The notes below the pieces were generated by a model. It searched no databases, was not told where the DNA came from, and saw only the letters and a program-made list of their open reading frames with translations. A program made the translations under genes and the position numbers. A stretch of 64,000 bases of DNA, taken from assembly GCA_946800325.1 (NCBI GenBank), contig OX326956.1, forward strand, positions 14,425,167-14,489,166. Direction: 5' to 3'. Every line of letters starts with the position of its first letter. Position 1 is the stretch's first letter. The DNA comes from Luzula sylvatica (taxonomy: Eukaryota; Streptophyta; Magnoliopsida; Poales; Juncaceae). Below, one piece after another: positions 48,528 through 59,402 of this stretch.

Positions 48528-48869
48528 TGACAACAAATCAACACATGAGTATGAGATGCATTGAAAAAGAGTAAACAATTTCATTTGAACAAAATATGTA
48601 CGGATATTACATTTGCCTCAGTAAATCATGATTTTATAAATTTTAGAGCAACAACCATTTGAATTATTCAAGAGCCGGCTTTCTTTAACAATTCAAATGA
48701 TTTTTGCTATAAAATTTGTTTATTTTTTATACATCATCGCCAATTCGTTTCATATCTATCCCGTGTAATTTGCTGCATTGAAATTTGCATTTTCTGCATT
48801 AAAATTTGCAGAAAATTTGCATTTCCTGCATTAAAATTTTAGAACAACAACCATTTGTATTTGCTGCAT

Positions 48870-50650
48870 TAAAATTTGCATTTTCGTATGTATTATAATT
48901 TTCTATTTGTATTGTTGTTTCATTTGTCGCAGTTCGTATTGATATTAATATTGCAATTCGTTTTTCATTTTCGCATCCGTAATGAGATTGTATATGTAAT
49001 TTTGATCCACGTTAAGCCTTCGTTATTGCTTTGGTTCGTATTGAGATTGCATTCTTGTTTCGTTTGATTTACGTTAGGACTTTCTTATTATTTTGGTTCA
49101 TGTTGAGATCGTATGTGCATTCTTTTGACTCTATTTAGGTCTTTGTTATTACTTCAATTCGTGCTGACATTATGTGTTTGCAATTGCTTTAGTTTCTTGA
49201 TTGCAATTCATTAGACCTTTCTTATTGCTTTGTTATCTTTGCTTGATATGTTCGTATGTTCTTTATTTCATTATTCTTTTTTTTTTAGTTTTGTTCATTA
49301 TCCGAGTCTTCTTTTTTCAATTATTCTTTTTATTTTGGTTTTGCTCATTATCCGAGTCGTTTCATACATTTTGTATTTTTATGTCCGGTAATATCCTCAT
49401 AAATGTTTCGAAAGCACATGGTAATGATCACTATGATGATGATGATGATGATGATGATGATACTTTAATGATAATGATGTCATGTTCATGATGAAGATGA
49501 TGAGATTAATCGTGTATTATTTAGGTTGTATTCGTGTATTCGTATTTCATATTTGTATTTGTGTGATTTCGTATTTCGTAACTCATTATTCGTTAATCAT
49601 TAACCGTAATTATTGATTCCTAATCGTATTAGTATTCGTGTTTGTGCTTATGTTCGTGTCCGTATTCATATACATATTCATATTACATTTTCGTATTTCA
49701 TACTCCAGTTGGTATTTCATACTTGTATATGTATTTTGTATTTGTATTCCGTAATTGTATTAAGTATTTGTGCTTGTATTAGTATTTTCTTATGTGTATT
49801 TGTATTTGTATTTTTTTATGTGTAATTGTATTTGTATTTTTTTTTCCGTTCATTTTTTGTATTTTGTATCCGCATTTTTATGATGATATTATTCTTATTT
49901 GCGCGTTCGTATCATTATTCATATTTCGTATTTGTATTCATATGATTTCGTAACTCCAAATCATATTAGTATTTGTGTTCGTGTTTATGTTCGTGTTTGT
50001 ATTCGTATACATATTCGTATTGCATTTACGTATTTTGTACTCATGTTTATATTTCGTACTTGTATATGTATTTTGAATTAGTATTCCGTAATTGTATTTT
50101 GTATTTGTACTTGTATTTTTTTTTATATGTATTTGTATTTATATTTGTTTCGCATTTTGTGTTTTGTATTTTGTATCCGCATTTTGATGATGATGATGAT
50201 GATGATGAAGACAACGCTGATGATGATATGATGAGAATGATAATATGATAATGATGATGATGATGATGATTTGATGATGATATGATAATGATGTGTATTT
50301 CATATTTGAATCCCGTGTTTTTATTTTCATTTTCATTTATATTTGTATTTTCATTTCATATTTTAGTGTTTTTGTTGGTATTCGTATTGGTATTTGTTTT
50401 GTTATATTTGTATTTATTTTCATGTATTTGTGTAAGTATTTGTATTTGTAATCGTATTTCAATATGCGTATTCGTATTTTTATATTTAGTTGTAAATTAT
50501 TTGTATTTCGCATTCCTATTCACGTCTATTCGCATTCGTGTCCACGTATTCATATTAATGTATTTGTATTCATGTATTATTTGTATGTGTATTCATATTT
50601 GTATACGTATTTCGTATTTGTATTATTATTTGTAAATTCTTTTGTATGAT
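48870..50650 (+). repeat. Low-complexity gtattt/gtattc region with (GAT)n blocks
   Basis: Degenerate hexamer-like gtattt, gtattc and cgtatt words fill about 1.8 kb, with gat runs at 49433-49460, 50184-50206 and 50250-50300. The apparent ORFs rich in F, Y, V, I and C are products of composition and were not annotated. Confidence 0.85.
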
Positions 50651-51688
50651 TTTAATTGTCGTGAGCAAAGGAGATGATTATTACTTTCCCGCAAACTAAA
50701 ATCACACAATACCAAAAAGTATAAAAATAATATACACAACAAATTAGATCATACAAATTCAGAAAATAATTAAAATGTTTAGTATTTTTTTTTTTTTTTT
50801 GAAAAGTAAAATGTTTAGTATTTTAAACTATCAAATTATATGTTTAATATTATAAGAAAAAATTACCTGTGTAATAGGAGAATTGCATAAGATTCTCTCT
50901 CGTACCCCTGAATTTAGGAAAATTAGAAAATACCCCTTAATTTCATAAAATTCCCAAAATACCTCTTAATTGCATAAAATGTACATATTTTAAAGTAAAT
51001 ATCATAATAACAGAATTATCGTGCATACCAGTGCGTCAGGTTGGTGGCCGCTGAATTGAAAGTTTAAATTGCATAAACAGTACTTTTATTTCGTATTGAT
51101 AGCCCACTGCTGCCAAGCCCCAAGACGGTGCACCAGGTTGGTGCCCGCTGAATTGCATCAGTGGCAAGACACCTGTAAAATTAGGAAAGTTGGTTATTAA
51201 ATTATTTATTTACAGATTTTTCGAGGGTAATTTTGATATTTCGAATTTTGCAAGGGTAGATATGACATATAAGTTTTTTAGAAGAGTAAAAAAGTAAATT
51301 AGTTGTCCAAGAATTTGAGATTTTTTTAAAAATGTTGAAATGAACGTACCAGCGAGTGTCGACGTATTCGGTCATCAACGGACCCGTTTTGATGGAATTG
51401 GTACGGGCAGAACCGTATTCGGCCATGAAGCGACAACGTATTTGCTTGTGCCAGGTGGGTCTTTCAGTTATTCATACCCAATTTTATGCCAAAAATAATA
51501 TATAAAAATAAGAGTTAAAATTTGAAACGTTGAATACAATATTTTAATATTATAATTATTTATTAAATAAAAAAGATACGTACATTTACTTCGCGAAGAG
51601 ACGGACCAGTTGAAGAACCGGCTAAACCAAGTAAACACAAATATTAGATCATAAGAAAGAAAATAAAATAAAATAAAAAGTGAAAACC
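50651..51688. other. Helitron 2 interior, no gene assigned
   Basis: AT-rich. A repeated gcgtcaggttggtggccgctgaattg-like phrase occurs at about 51032 and 51132. A short frame at 51336-51430 may be another captured exon but was not identified. Confidence 0.45.
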
Positions 51689-52914
51689 TGGGGAGCAAAA
51701 TTTATGGTGCAGTAAATATGGTCGAAATCTTCGTTCCGATGACTTACAGCCTCCAAGTGGGCAGCCAAGTGGCAATTCACAAATCACATTATTCGTCCAT
51801 ATATTCTCAATCTCAAACCTACTGCTCCCTATATTAAATATAAAAAACTTTTAAAATTTAAAAAAATACTAAAAGAAAACAAAATTGAAAAAAGTACCTT
51901 GTCTTGAATGGCATGACCAAGAACACACACCACGACAACACTTTCTACGTCGCCTATATATTGCTTCAGATTTTTCCTACTTTTTTCAGAAAAAAGAATT
52001 GATTTGTGTATATTTTTTGTTTCTTCTATTTCAGAAAAAGAATATATAATTAATTATTGAAATTCTCGAAAAGAATTACCAACCATAAAGAGAGGAGTAA
52101 CCCAGCCATTTTGCACAAAACACGTTCAAAATTGGCACTACCTAAGACTCTTCCAATCGCATCCAACCACCATTCGCCATTTGGACTCGGACTTCCTTCA
52201 GACCCCACCTTCACGCCACATCAATCAAAAAAATAATAATAATAACTTTTACTAAATCATTCAATTGAAAGTTTAATCTCTTTTTTGTAGTACCGTTTCT
52301 TTAGCAGCAGCCATGGCAAGAAAGCCAGCCCCCATATCCACTTCTTGCAATCCAATCACAACTAAACCAATTTCGCCTTTTATTTCGAATCCAATCCATT
52401 TTTTATTCGATTCGAAACTCGCTTTTTGTTGACCCGCATTCCATGTCCCAACAACCATTTTCACGTGTTTCAATCTCTTATAATTGCCGTCTCTCTCCGC
52501 CAGCTCGGCCCTAATAACCCATCAATCGGACCAGGAGACGATAAACTCCACTTTCTAATACCCCCGTGATTCGCCTGCTAAAAACGTAATTTCCATCCAT
52601 GGTAATTCTCAAAACCGGGCTTTTATGCGCGTACGAATAAATACACTGCACCGGAGCAGAATAATGCATAAATTCTTGCAATTTGGACCCGTTTATATCC
52701 CACTAAGAAATGGATCTGTTTGCACAGCCGAACCAAACCATACCGTCTGCTGAGCTGGTGATTGACTCGAGTTTCTTATGTTGCCATCGAACACAACCTT
52801 CACTGCAGCTTTTCTGACGATATCTGCTGCGCCCTTAAGGGCGTTTTTGGAACGCTGGAAAAAGTTCGGAGATGTTTGTGATTTTTCCTTTTTGATGAAG
52901 CCGCATGCAAACAC
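51689..52914 (-). pseudogene. Captured FRA3-like inositol polyphosphate 5-phosphatase fragment
   Basis: At least five exon remnants in gene order on the minus strand: FQRSKNALKGAADIVRKAA (about 52850), AELAERDGNYKRLKHVK then VGTWNAGQQKAS (about 52460), GLQEVDMGAGFLAMAAAKET (about 52300), EWWLDAIGRVLGSANFERV (about 52160), LKQYIGDVE (about 51950), and [20 protein letters not shown] then DHIY (51690-51780). These match plant type II 5-phosphatases of the FRA3 group, where TWNVGQ and GLQEV belong to the catalytic domain. Non-coding gaps with GT/AG borders separate them, so introns were taken too. Indels and stops break the frames, and the C-terminal catalytic part is missing. Confidence 0.85.
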
Positions 52915-53540
52915 ATCCAGGTTCTCGAAACAGGTCTCTACGACTTGTCTATGCTGTTTATTATGTTCATTAGCTCCTTCGTCCTACAATCCCTAATTGT
53001 ACAAAGGAAATAAACACAATAACAAATAAAGATTAAATTAGATGAAATTACGACTTAAATTAGGACTTAATTGTACCATTCAAGGCTGTGAAGATTAAAT
53101 TACATGAGCCAGGAAGACGACAGTTCAAACATCGACAGAAATGCGAGCATACGGGTAAAAAATTGTAAGAAATCAGAAGAGAAGGGGAAATCATACAACC
53201 AGGTCGAAAAATGACAAATCAAAAAGTCTGCAATCCATAACTTGATCCAGAACCCAAAAAACATAAACCCTAGAAACCAATTTGATTAGAAACTACACGA
53301 GTCCGTGCACTCTAAATAAAAATTATCTTTAAAACAAAAGTACCAGACTTTCAGTTAAATTATTTGCCTCATGTGAATTGCACAAAAGGCATGCCCAAAA
53401 AAATTCGAAAACAAACAGTATAATGAGGAAAACCCTAAACCTAAGAACACCAAAAAGGCACGAAAAATCAGAGGCACGAAAAATCCTAAACCTAAGAACG
53501 AAACTGGACCAAGAACAAAACCGCAGAAATTGGAAAATAC
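52915..53540. other. Helitron 2 interior, no gene seen
   Basis: A-rich. It may be intron between the 5' exon candidate and the captured FRA3 part. Confidence 0.45.
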
Positions 53541-53890
53541 ATTAAGATTTGAAACTCACCGGAGGAACATGAACGAAGAGACTCGTCGCCGTTCATCTAG
53601 GGCTTCTTGGCGAGTCACCAGTGGCAGCCAAAATCTCCAGTTGCCGGTCGTTGCCAAAATCGCCAGAAGCCGAGCCGTTCGTCTAGGATTTAGTCGGCAC
53701 TCTTTTTCTCTTCTTTCTTTGTCGAGCGGGAATGAGGAGAAACGATGCTGTTAGGTTTATTTAGGTATAGTTTTATTCTGATCAAACGGCTGAGAATGAT
53801 AGGTAAAAAAAAATAATCCAACGGCAGAGAATAGAGAAGCGTGGCAGACTGTACAAAAGAGACATTGTTTAGCATTAGTACTATTTAAGA

Positions 53891-53995
53891 ATATGCACAC
53901 GTGCAAGATTGCCCCTGTGGTGTTCAGTCTAAGTTGGTATTGTTGGCATGTGGGTTCAACCGTTCAAAGTCCCAGCGACTACATTAATTTTTTCT
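53891..53995 (+). repeat. tRNA-like unit 4 (end)
   Basis: gcacacgtgcaagattgccc, ttggtattgttgg and gtgggttcaa continue the unit cut at 48035. A short insertion splits the B-box-like part. Confidence 0.55.
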
Positions 53996-54189
53996 TTTTT
54001 AAAGCAAAAACAAGTATTGTTTAGTGCCTTCATCATTCCATTTTTCTTTCAAGAATTGGTTTTCAAGATATTATAAATTAATACATTAATTACAAACAAA
54101 ATTTGAAATATCTTCAAAACATTTTCTGAAAAATAAAAATTTATATTTTTTTATAAAACAATTAAAAAGGTAAAATATTATATTATTTT

Positions 54190-55094
54190 TCTTTATTAGT
54201 ATTACTTCTTTTAGAGGTGAAAGATGGATGCTATGTTGACACGTTCCTATATATATATTTTTTTGGATTTTTTTTTTTTACATTTTTCTGTAGCGAATTG
54301 TGTAACGAGTCATATTTTTAGATTTTTTTAAAATAATTATCTGACCCGTTATACATACATCCATTTGTTTTTATTTTTGTAGCATCGTTTCGGTAGCGAA
54401 TCGGGTAACCATTCATATTTCATGTAACATAACGAATTATATTTTTAGATTTTATAATATAAATTATGTGAACCGTTATACATACATTGAATTTTTTTTA
54501 ATATTTTGTAGCATTGTTTTTTGACGAATCATGTAACGAGTCACATTTTCCGAAAATTATCTGACGTGTTATACATCCATCTAATTTTTTATTTTTGTAA
54601 TATCATTTTTGTAATGAATTGGGTAATGAGTCGCATTTAATGTACAAAATTAATTATATTAAAATTTGCAATGTTATCTACAGAGTAACACCTGTCCATT
54701 TTTTATTTTTAGTAACGTCGTTTCTGTAGCGAACCATATAACGAGTGATAACTAAAAAGATTGAAAAAATATGTTCAATTTCTATTCAAAATTATAATTC
54801 TAAAATACTACTATTTACATATAAATCTAAAAGATATATTGTACATATAAAATATATATTTCGAAGATATAACCGGACATTATTGTATTTGAAAACGATA
54901 TATCAAACATGTAAAAGACATAAAACATAATCGGAAATTTATACCTTACATATAAAATGTATTTTTTAAAATGTTAACGAAAAATGTAAGTTGCAGATAA
55001 AAAATTAATAGAAACAAATCGGACGGTAAAAAAATATTTTTTTAAACAATATCAAAGAAAAAACACGCCGAAGCGGAGCGAGGATACCACCTAG
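54190..55094 (+). mobile_element. Possible small Helitron 4
   Basis: Ends acctag|t at 55094, with a bulged hairpin in cgccgaagcggagcg 14 bases before. A start at 54190 (tctttattagtattac) is a guess. Inside are about five degenerate repeats of roughly 110 bp at 54285-54750 (gtagcgaatcgggtaacgag, gttatacatacatcc). Confidence 0.4.
54285..54750. repeat. Degenerate ~110-bp tandem repeat
   Basis: Recurring gtagcgaatyggtaacgagtc-like and ccgttatacatacat blocks near 54290, 54395, 54520, 54611 and 54725. Confidence 0.65.
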
Positions 55095-55269
55095 TAATTT
55101 TAAAAATCCTAGATTAGTCTAATTGTGTAAATAACCCTACGATATGGAGAAATACCATAAAGAATGTATATTTTCATAAAACACCCTTAAAAATTTATTT
55201 TACAAAATATATATGTGTTCATCAAACTCAAATCACGAATCGTGATCATTATATTTTTTAATATTTATG

Positions 55270-55330
55270 CCGTCGTAATTCGAACTCACAATTTCTAACT
55301 CAACTATCTGAGCTACGGACCATTGGCTAA
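55270..55330 (-). repeat. tRNA-derived SINE head
   Basis: The minus strand has an A-box-like gtagctcagatagttgag (55299-55316) and a B-box-like gagttcgaattac (55275-55287), 11 bases apart. That is too close for a full tRNA, so it is a decayed tRNA-like SINE head rather than a gene. Confidence 0.55.
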
Positions 55331-55594
55331 AAAGAAAATGTTTAAAAAGAAAATCCGAAATTCAACCAAGTAAAAACATAATTTGAAACGGAAAATAGTT
55401 TCAAAATGTAGGAAGAGAGAAATTATTTTGTTTGATACACGTGACAAAAAGAATTAGCATTGCCTGGAATATCTTTTTAACTTCTTTGCCATTAAAAAGT
55501 AACTCACAAAAAAATTAGATCCCCAAGGGCCCAGGTTCGGGAACTGTTAATCACCCTAACTACGACTGTTTTAATTTTATTCTCTCTCGCATCT

Positions 55595-56079
55595 TATGTT
55601 GCGCAAATACTTCAAAAATCAAATCGTTTCGTATCGGATGCCGTATCGGATATCGATACTCGTCGGATACTCGTTGGATACGTATCGGATACTTCACGTG
55701 ACGACTGGCGTATCCGAATATTTTATTTCGAAATAATAACGAATACTTCTCGGATACTTGTCGGATATTTCTAACGTATACAAAAATGTACTTGAAAAAT
55801 AAAATAAAAACTTGAAATCGAAATAAAGGAGTAATATATATAAATAAATAACTAAATAAAATAAACATTGACTTAATAAGAAGTTATTATGTAAAAACTA
55901 ACTTTTATGATATTTTATATCAAATATATACTATATAAAATATAAAAATTATAATTAATAAAATAATAAAATATTATATATAATGGCCGTATCGTATGCT
56001 ATGTATTTTTGAAAACTGTCGTATCGCCGTATCTGTATCTTGTCGGATACGATATCCGTACCCGTATCCGTGCAACATA
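55595..56079. mobile_element. hAT-like MITE with ggatacg subterminal repeats
   Basis: Termini tatgttgcgc (55595) and, reversed, tatgttgcac (56079). Both ends are dense in ggatacg/cgtatcc words around an AT-rich core. No matching 8-bp TSD could be found. Confidence 0.6.
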
Positions 56080-56856
56080 GCTCACACCGGCTCGCTAGAT
56101 TTTTACATCTTTCTCATGGTATGACTTTGCTAGTTGTTTCTAATGTGGTTTTGCTCTCGTCTGGCCATTAGCATATCCAGTATCAATATATAGAGGGGAC
56201 CAGATTTTATAAGGGGCCAACATCAACTTTAGTACTAGACTATTTTAATCTTAGTGAAATACAAACAAAATTATCATATTTATTACTTTCCAAACGAGCA
56301 AAATCACCTTATTTTTTTGCTAACACATCGGTTCTTGATTTCACATGGAAAGGCGCTCCCCCTCCCCCTCCCCCCTAGATCCGTCAGTGAGTCCGACCCT
56401 ATTCTTTTTCTTTCTCTCTCGTCTCTGCTTTTCCTCATTTGGTTGTATTGCTATGGAGTTTTGGACTAGAAAATCAATTATTTTTCCTTGTTTCTTAATT
56501 CTTGAATATTATTGCGTCACAACATCACAATAATTTTGAACATTAATTAGATTATGATATGCGTCAAAATAAAAATGTACATCGAATACTAATTTATTTG
56601 TAGAACTTTAATTTTAAAAATCAGTTAGACATATTCATTTCAATTTTCTCTTTATTTTGACATCATATTTTTTCTAGTTTGAATTTGAAAATGTATTATC
56701 TAGATGAAAATTAAAGTTTTAAGAATCCATAATATTAAGAAGGTTATATTTGTGTTATTTTACAAAGAAATTTAATACTAAAATTTAAAAGAAAGAATAG
56801 TTTTTCTTTCAAAAGATATAAACGATGGTTGTTATTACTTTTGAAGTTTTAAATTT
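56080..56856. other. Intergenic, no gene seen
   Basis: AT-rich with a c-rich patch near 56355. No coding motif. Confidence 0.5.
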
Positions 56857-57519
56857 AAAAATAGTGCATGATGAATTTCCTCATTTAAGAGGTAGGTTTT
56901 TTTTAGAGGCGATTCTGGGGCGATTCTGGGGTGGAGGCAAACCCTAGCTGCCGCCTCCACCCCCTCCTCTCTCACGCTTTCTGCGAGGCGATTCACGAAG
57001 GACGACCGGCGATTCACGCGATTCTGGGGCGATTCACGCGATTCTGCGATTCACGCTTTCTGCGAGGCGATTCACGCGATTCTGGGGCGATTCACGAAGG
57101 ACGACCGGCGATTCGCGAAGGACGAGAGCGGCGCGGCGATTGAGGCGAACGGCGCGGCTCCAGAAGTACGAGCGCTGCTGAGGCGAACGGAGCGGCGCGG
57201 CCACTGCAGGCGGCTGGCGACTGCTGAGGCGAACGCTGGCGACTGATGAGTGCTGGCGACTGCTGAGGCGTCTGCTGAGGCGATTCGCGAAGCACGAGCG
57301 GAAAAGGAAAAAGGGCGACTGCAGGCTGCTGGCGACTGCACGCTGGCGTCTGCAAAAAAAGAGGAAGGGATCCGCGAAACCCTAGAGGCGATTTTGGGGG
57401 TGGAGGCAAACCCTAGCCGCCTCCACCCCCTCCTCTCTGTCGACGGCGCGCGGACTTCAACCCTAGGCCAGCTGAACACCTCTCTCTCTCTTTCGTTCGC
57501 GAGGAGCTTGTTCGAGCCA

Positions 57520-57600
57520 ATGAGGAAGAAGGTGGACGAGAGAATAAGAACCCTAATAGAGAATGGAGTCAAGCTCAGGCACCGCTCCTTGTTTTTCATC
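57520..57600 (+). pseudogene. NAT10-like first-exon fragment
   Basis: Starting at ATG 57520, the frame reads MRKKVDERIRTLIENGVKL and goes on to RHRSLFFI, then changes to unrelated sequence. This is the highly conserved start of RNA cytidine acetyltransferase (NAT10/Kre33), where a nucleotide-binding GD-x-x-x-DQ segment should follow but does not. The preceding ct-rich stretch (57480-57519) could be its 5' leader. Only 27 codons were carried. The frame stays open to a stop at 57639, so a short chimeric peptide is possible on paper. Confidence 0.8.
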
Positions 57601-58312
57601 CAACTCCTGGAGTCGCGAAGGAACGGCGCGAAGAAATGACGCGAAGGAAAGCTGTCGGCGGCGGTCGATGGCGAGGGCGACGGAAAGGGGCGATGGCGAT
57701 GGCTGGAGACGGTCCATGGAAAGGGGCGACTGGACGAACTCTGGAAAGGGCCGATTTCGACAGCGGCAGCCAGGGGCGACTGGACGACAGCGGCAGCCAG
57801 GGGCGAACGCTGGAAAGGGCCGATTTCGAGGCGATTTCGTGGCGGCGGACTCGGAGGGCGAGGCGAGGGCGGCGGCTAGGGTTTCGACGCAGATCCGACG
57901 GCGGCGGCGGACTTTGGAGCTCCTCGAAGAGCAAAAACTCGAAAGGAAAAAGCGGGAAGGAAAAAAGGGAAATCGAAAAATCGCGAGGCTGGTGCCGAGT
58001 CTGGGGCGAGTCTGGGACGAGTCTGGGCCGAGTCTGGGGCGAGGCCGAGAGCGACGGCCGAGTCTGGGGCGAGTCTGGGGGCGAGTCCGAGAGCGACGGG
58101 CCGCGACAGCGACGGCGACAGCTTCGATGACAATCCGAGCTCGCGTGGCAAACCAAGGGCGGAGGGAGGTTGCGTTCGTCTAAGGATGACCGAAAGCACC
58201 ATCTCTCGGCATGTATCTTACTTTTGCAATTATAATTATTTTTGCGAAATTACTTTTTTACATTTATCATGTAAAATCGCACCAATGTATTAAACTCTGC
58301 TTTAATATATTA

Positions 58313-58330
58313 AAAGAGCTTCGCCTCTTT
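58313..58330 (+). other. Retroposon 3' stem-loop
   Basis: aaagag-cttcgc-ctcttt, a 6-bp stem eight bases before the A tail. It is the counterpart of 2653-2669, with a different stem sequence. Confidence 0.7.
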
Positions 58331-58439
58331 AGTTTTTCAAAAAAAAAAATAGTGCATGATACTTTTTAATTACGTTTTTTCTTAATAAAATTTCGATATG
58401 GTTTTAATCCGTTAAGTGATACCAGTCCGTCCAATTAAT

Positions 58440-59402
58440 CTATCATTTTAAAATTTTGAATTTTCAGTTAGCTTGATTCGATTATGTGGCAATTGATTGG
58501 GAACTTAGACTTCAAAACTAACCTTTTTGTGATTCTTGCTTTAAAAAAAATAATTATATATCTTTTGTTATGTTTCGGATTAGTTGCGAAATTATTGTCC
58601 TTCAATTTGCCAACTCTGGATCTGGTGAAGAGAATGATAATGTATCTTAAATTTGTAATTTGTAATGAAAATTATTACTTTTTTTTACTAGAGTTAGATA
58701 TTGTGATAATTATTATGTACCATAGGTAAGTAAGAGTAATGCAACGCAAGATATCGCAAGAAGCTGAGTAGGCACAGACGCACATAAAGTCTCATCCAAT
58801 TACACTATAACAAAAATATCATGTTTCTATCATGTCACGCGACAGAATGTTACGTATATTTACTTGATAAATAATTGTCATATTGTTTATGTCAATTATG
58901 TTTAATTTACATTTTAATTAACTCTTGATGTTGGCGAATCTACGTAGCCTTTAATTTGACTAAGGCCAAATAAAAAGCATGTTTCCTAATTTTTCAGAAA
59001 ATCAGACTTTACAGAAATTGAGTTATGCACATAACAACAATTCTCTCAAAAAATATCAAATAATTAAAATAGGTGGTTCGTGTTTTCTATCGAACCGTTG
59101 GAACGATTGGGGCTGGTCATTTCGCACGGCCACCTTTTTTTAATTAGATTGTTTTATTTTCATTTATTTAGTAGTATTGTTTTAAATTAATTAACTTGGA
59201 TTCATGTTTTGACAATTACGTTATAAATCATTAAAGAATTGTCACGACAACATGTGTCTAAATATACCAGTATAAAATGTAGAATTGTCACGTATACAAC
59301 AACATCGTTCAAATCAAATAAATGGACTTTATTAAATTAATTCATTAAACTAAAACAAGTGCAATTTAGACGTACACTTGTCGAGATATGGTGGTTGGAC
59401 GG
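58440..59402. repeat. Segment S, copy C (3' flank of phosphatase gene)
   Basis: The third copy of the duplicated segment (ggcaattgattgggaac, gagttatgcacataac, cacgacaacatgtgtc blocks). Here it lies directly downstream of the intact phosphatase gene, which shows where the other copies came from. Confidence 0.7.

Larger units (their letters stand above)
48036..53890 (-). mobile_element. Helitron 2 with captured gene (5.9 kb)
   Basis: The minus-strand 3' end is CTAG at 48036-48039 before a host T, with the hairpin ccgcgc-gatt-gcgcgg at 48048-48063. The minus-strand 5' end reads TCTTAAATAGTACTAATGC at 53890, followed by cagtctgccacg and gccgttggat blocks typical of plant Helitrons. The flanks rejoin a tRNA-like repeat unit. 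It carries FRA3-like exons in the same orientation, low-complexity DNA, and a GC-rich first-exon candidate (53557-53750) ending in a GTGAGT splice donor. No Rep/helicase gene. Confidence 0.8.
56857..58360 (+). mobile_element. LINE-tailed chimeric retroposon with 16-bp TSD
   Basis: aaaaatagtgcatgat lies at 56857-56872 and 58345-58360 as a perfect TSD around 56873-58344. The last 90 bp or so match the 3' end of LINE copy B: a tttacat-gtaaaat block, gtattaaac-tgctttaatatat, then a stem-loop and A tail. The body is GC-rich, unlike its surroundings. It has gcgattctgggg repeats at 56911-57110, a NAT10-like first exon at 57520-57600 and gagtctgggg repeats at 58000-58090. No LINE protein is present. 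Confidence 0.88.

Noticed and set aside
48870..50650. Several overlapping hydrophobic ORFs resembling membrane proteins
   Set aside because: They come from gtattt/gtattc low-complexity DNA. Frames are equally open in more than one phase and no family is recognised.
56920..58200. Long overlapping ORFs on both strands in the GC-rich retroposon
   Set aside because: GC-rich simple repeats keep several frames open at once. Only the 27-codon NAT10-like piece resembles a real protein.
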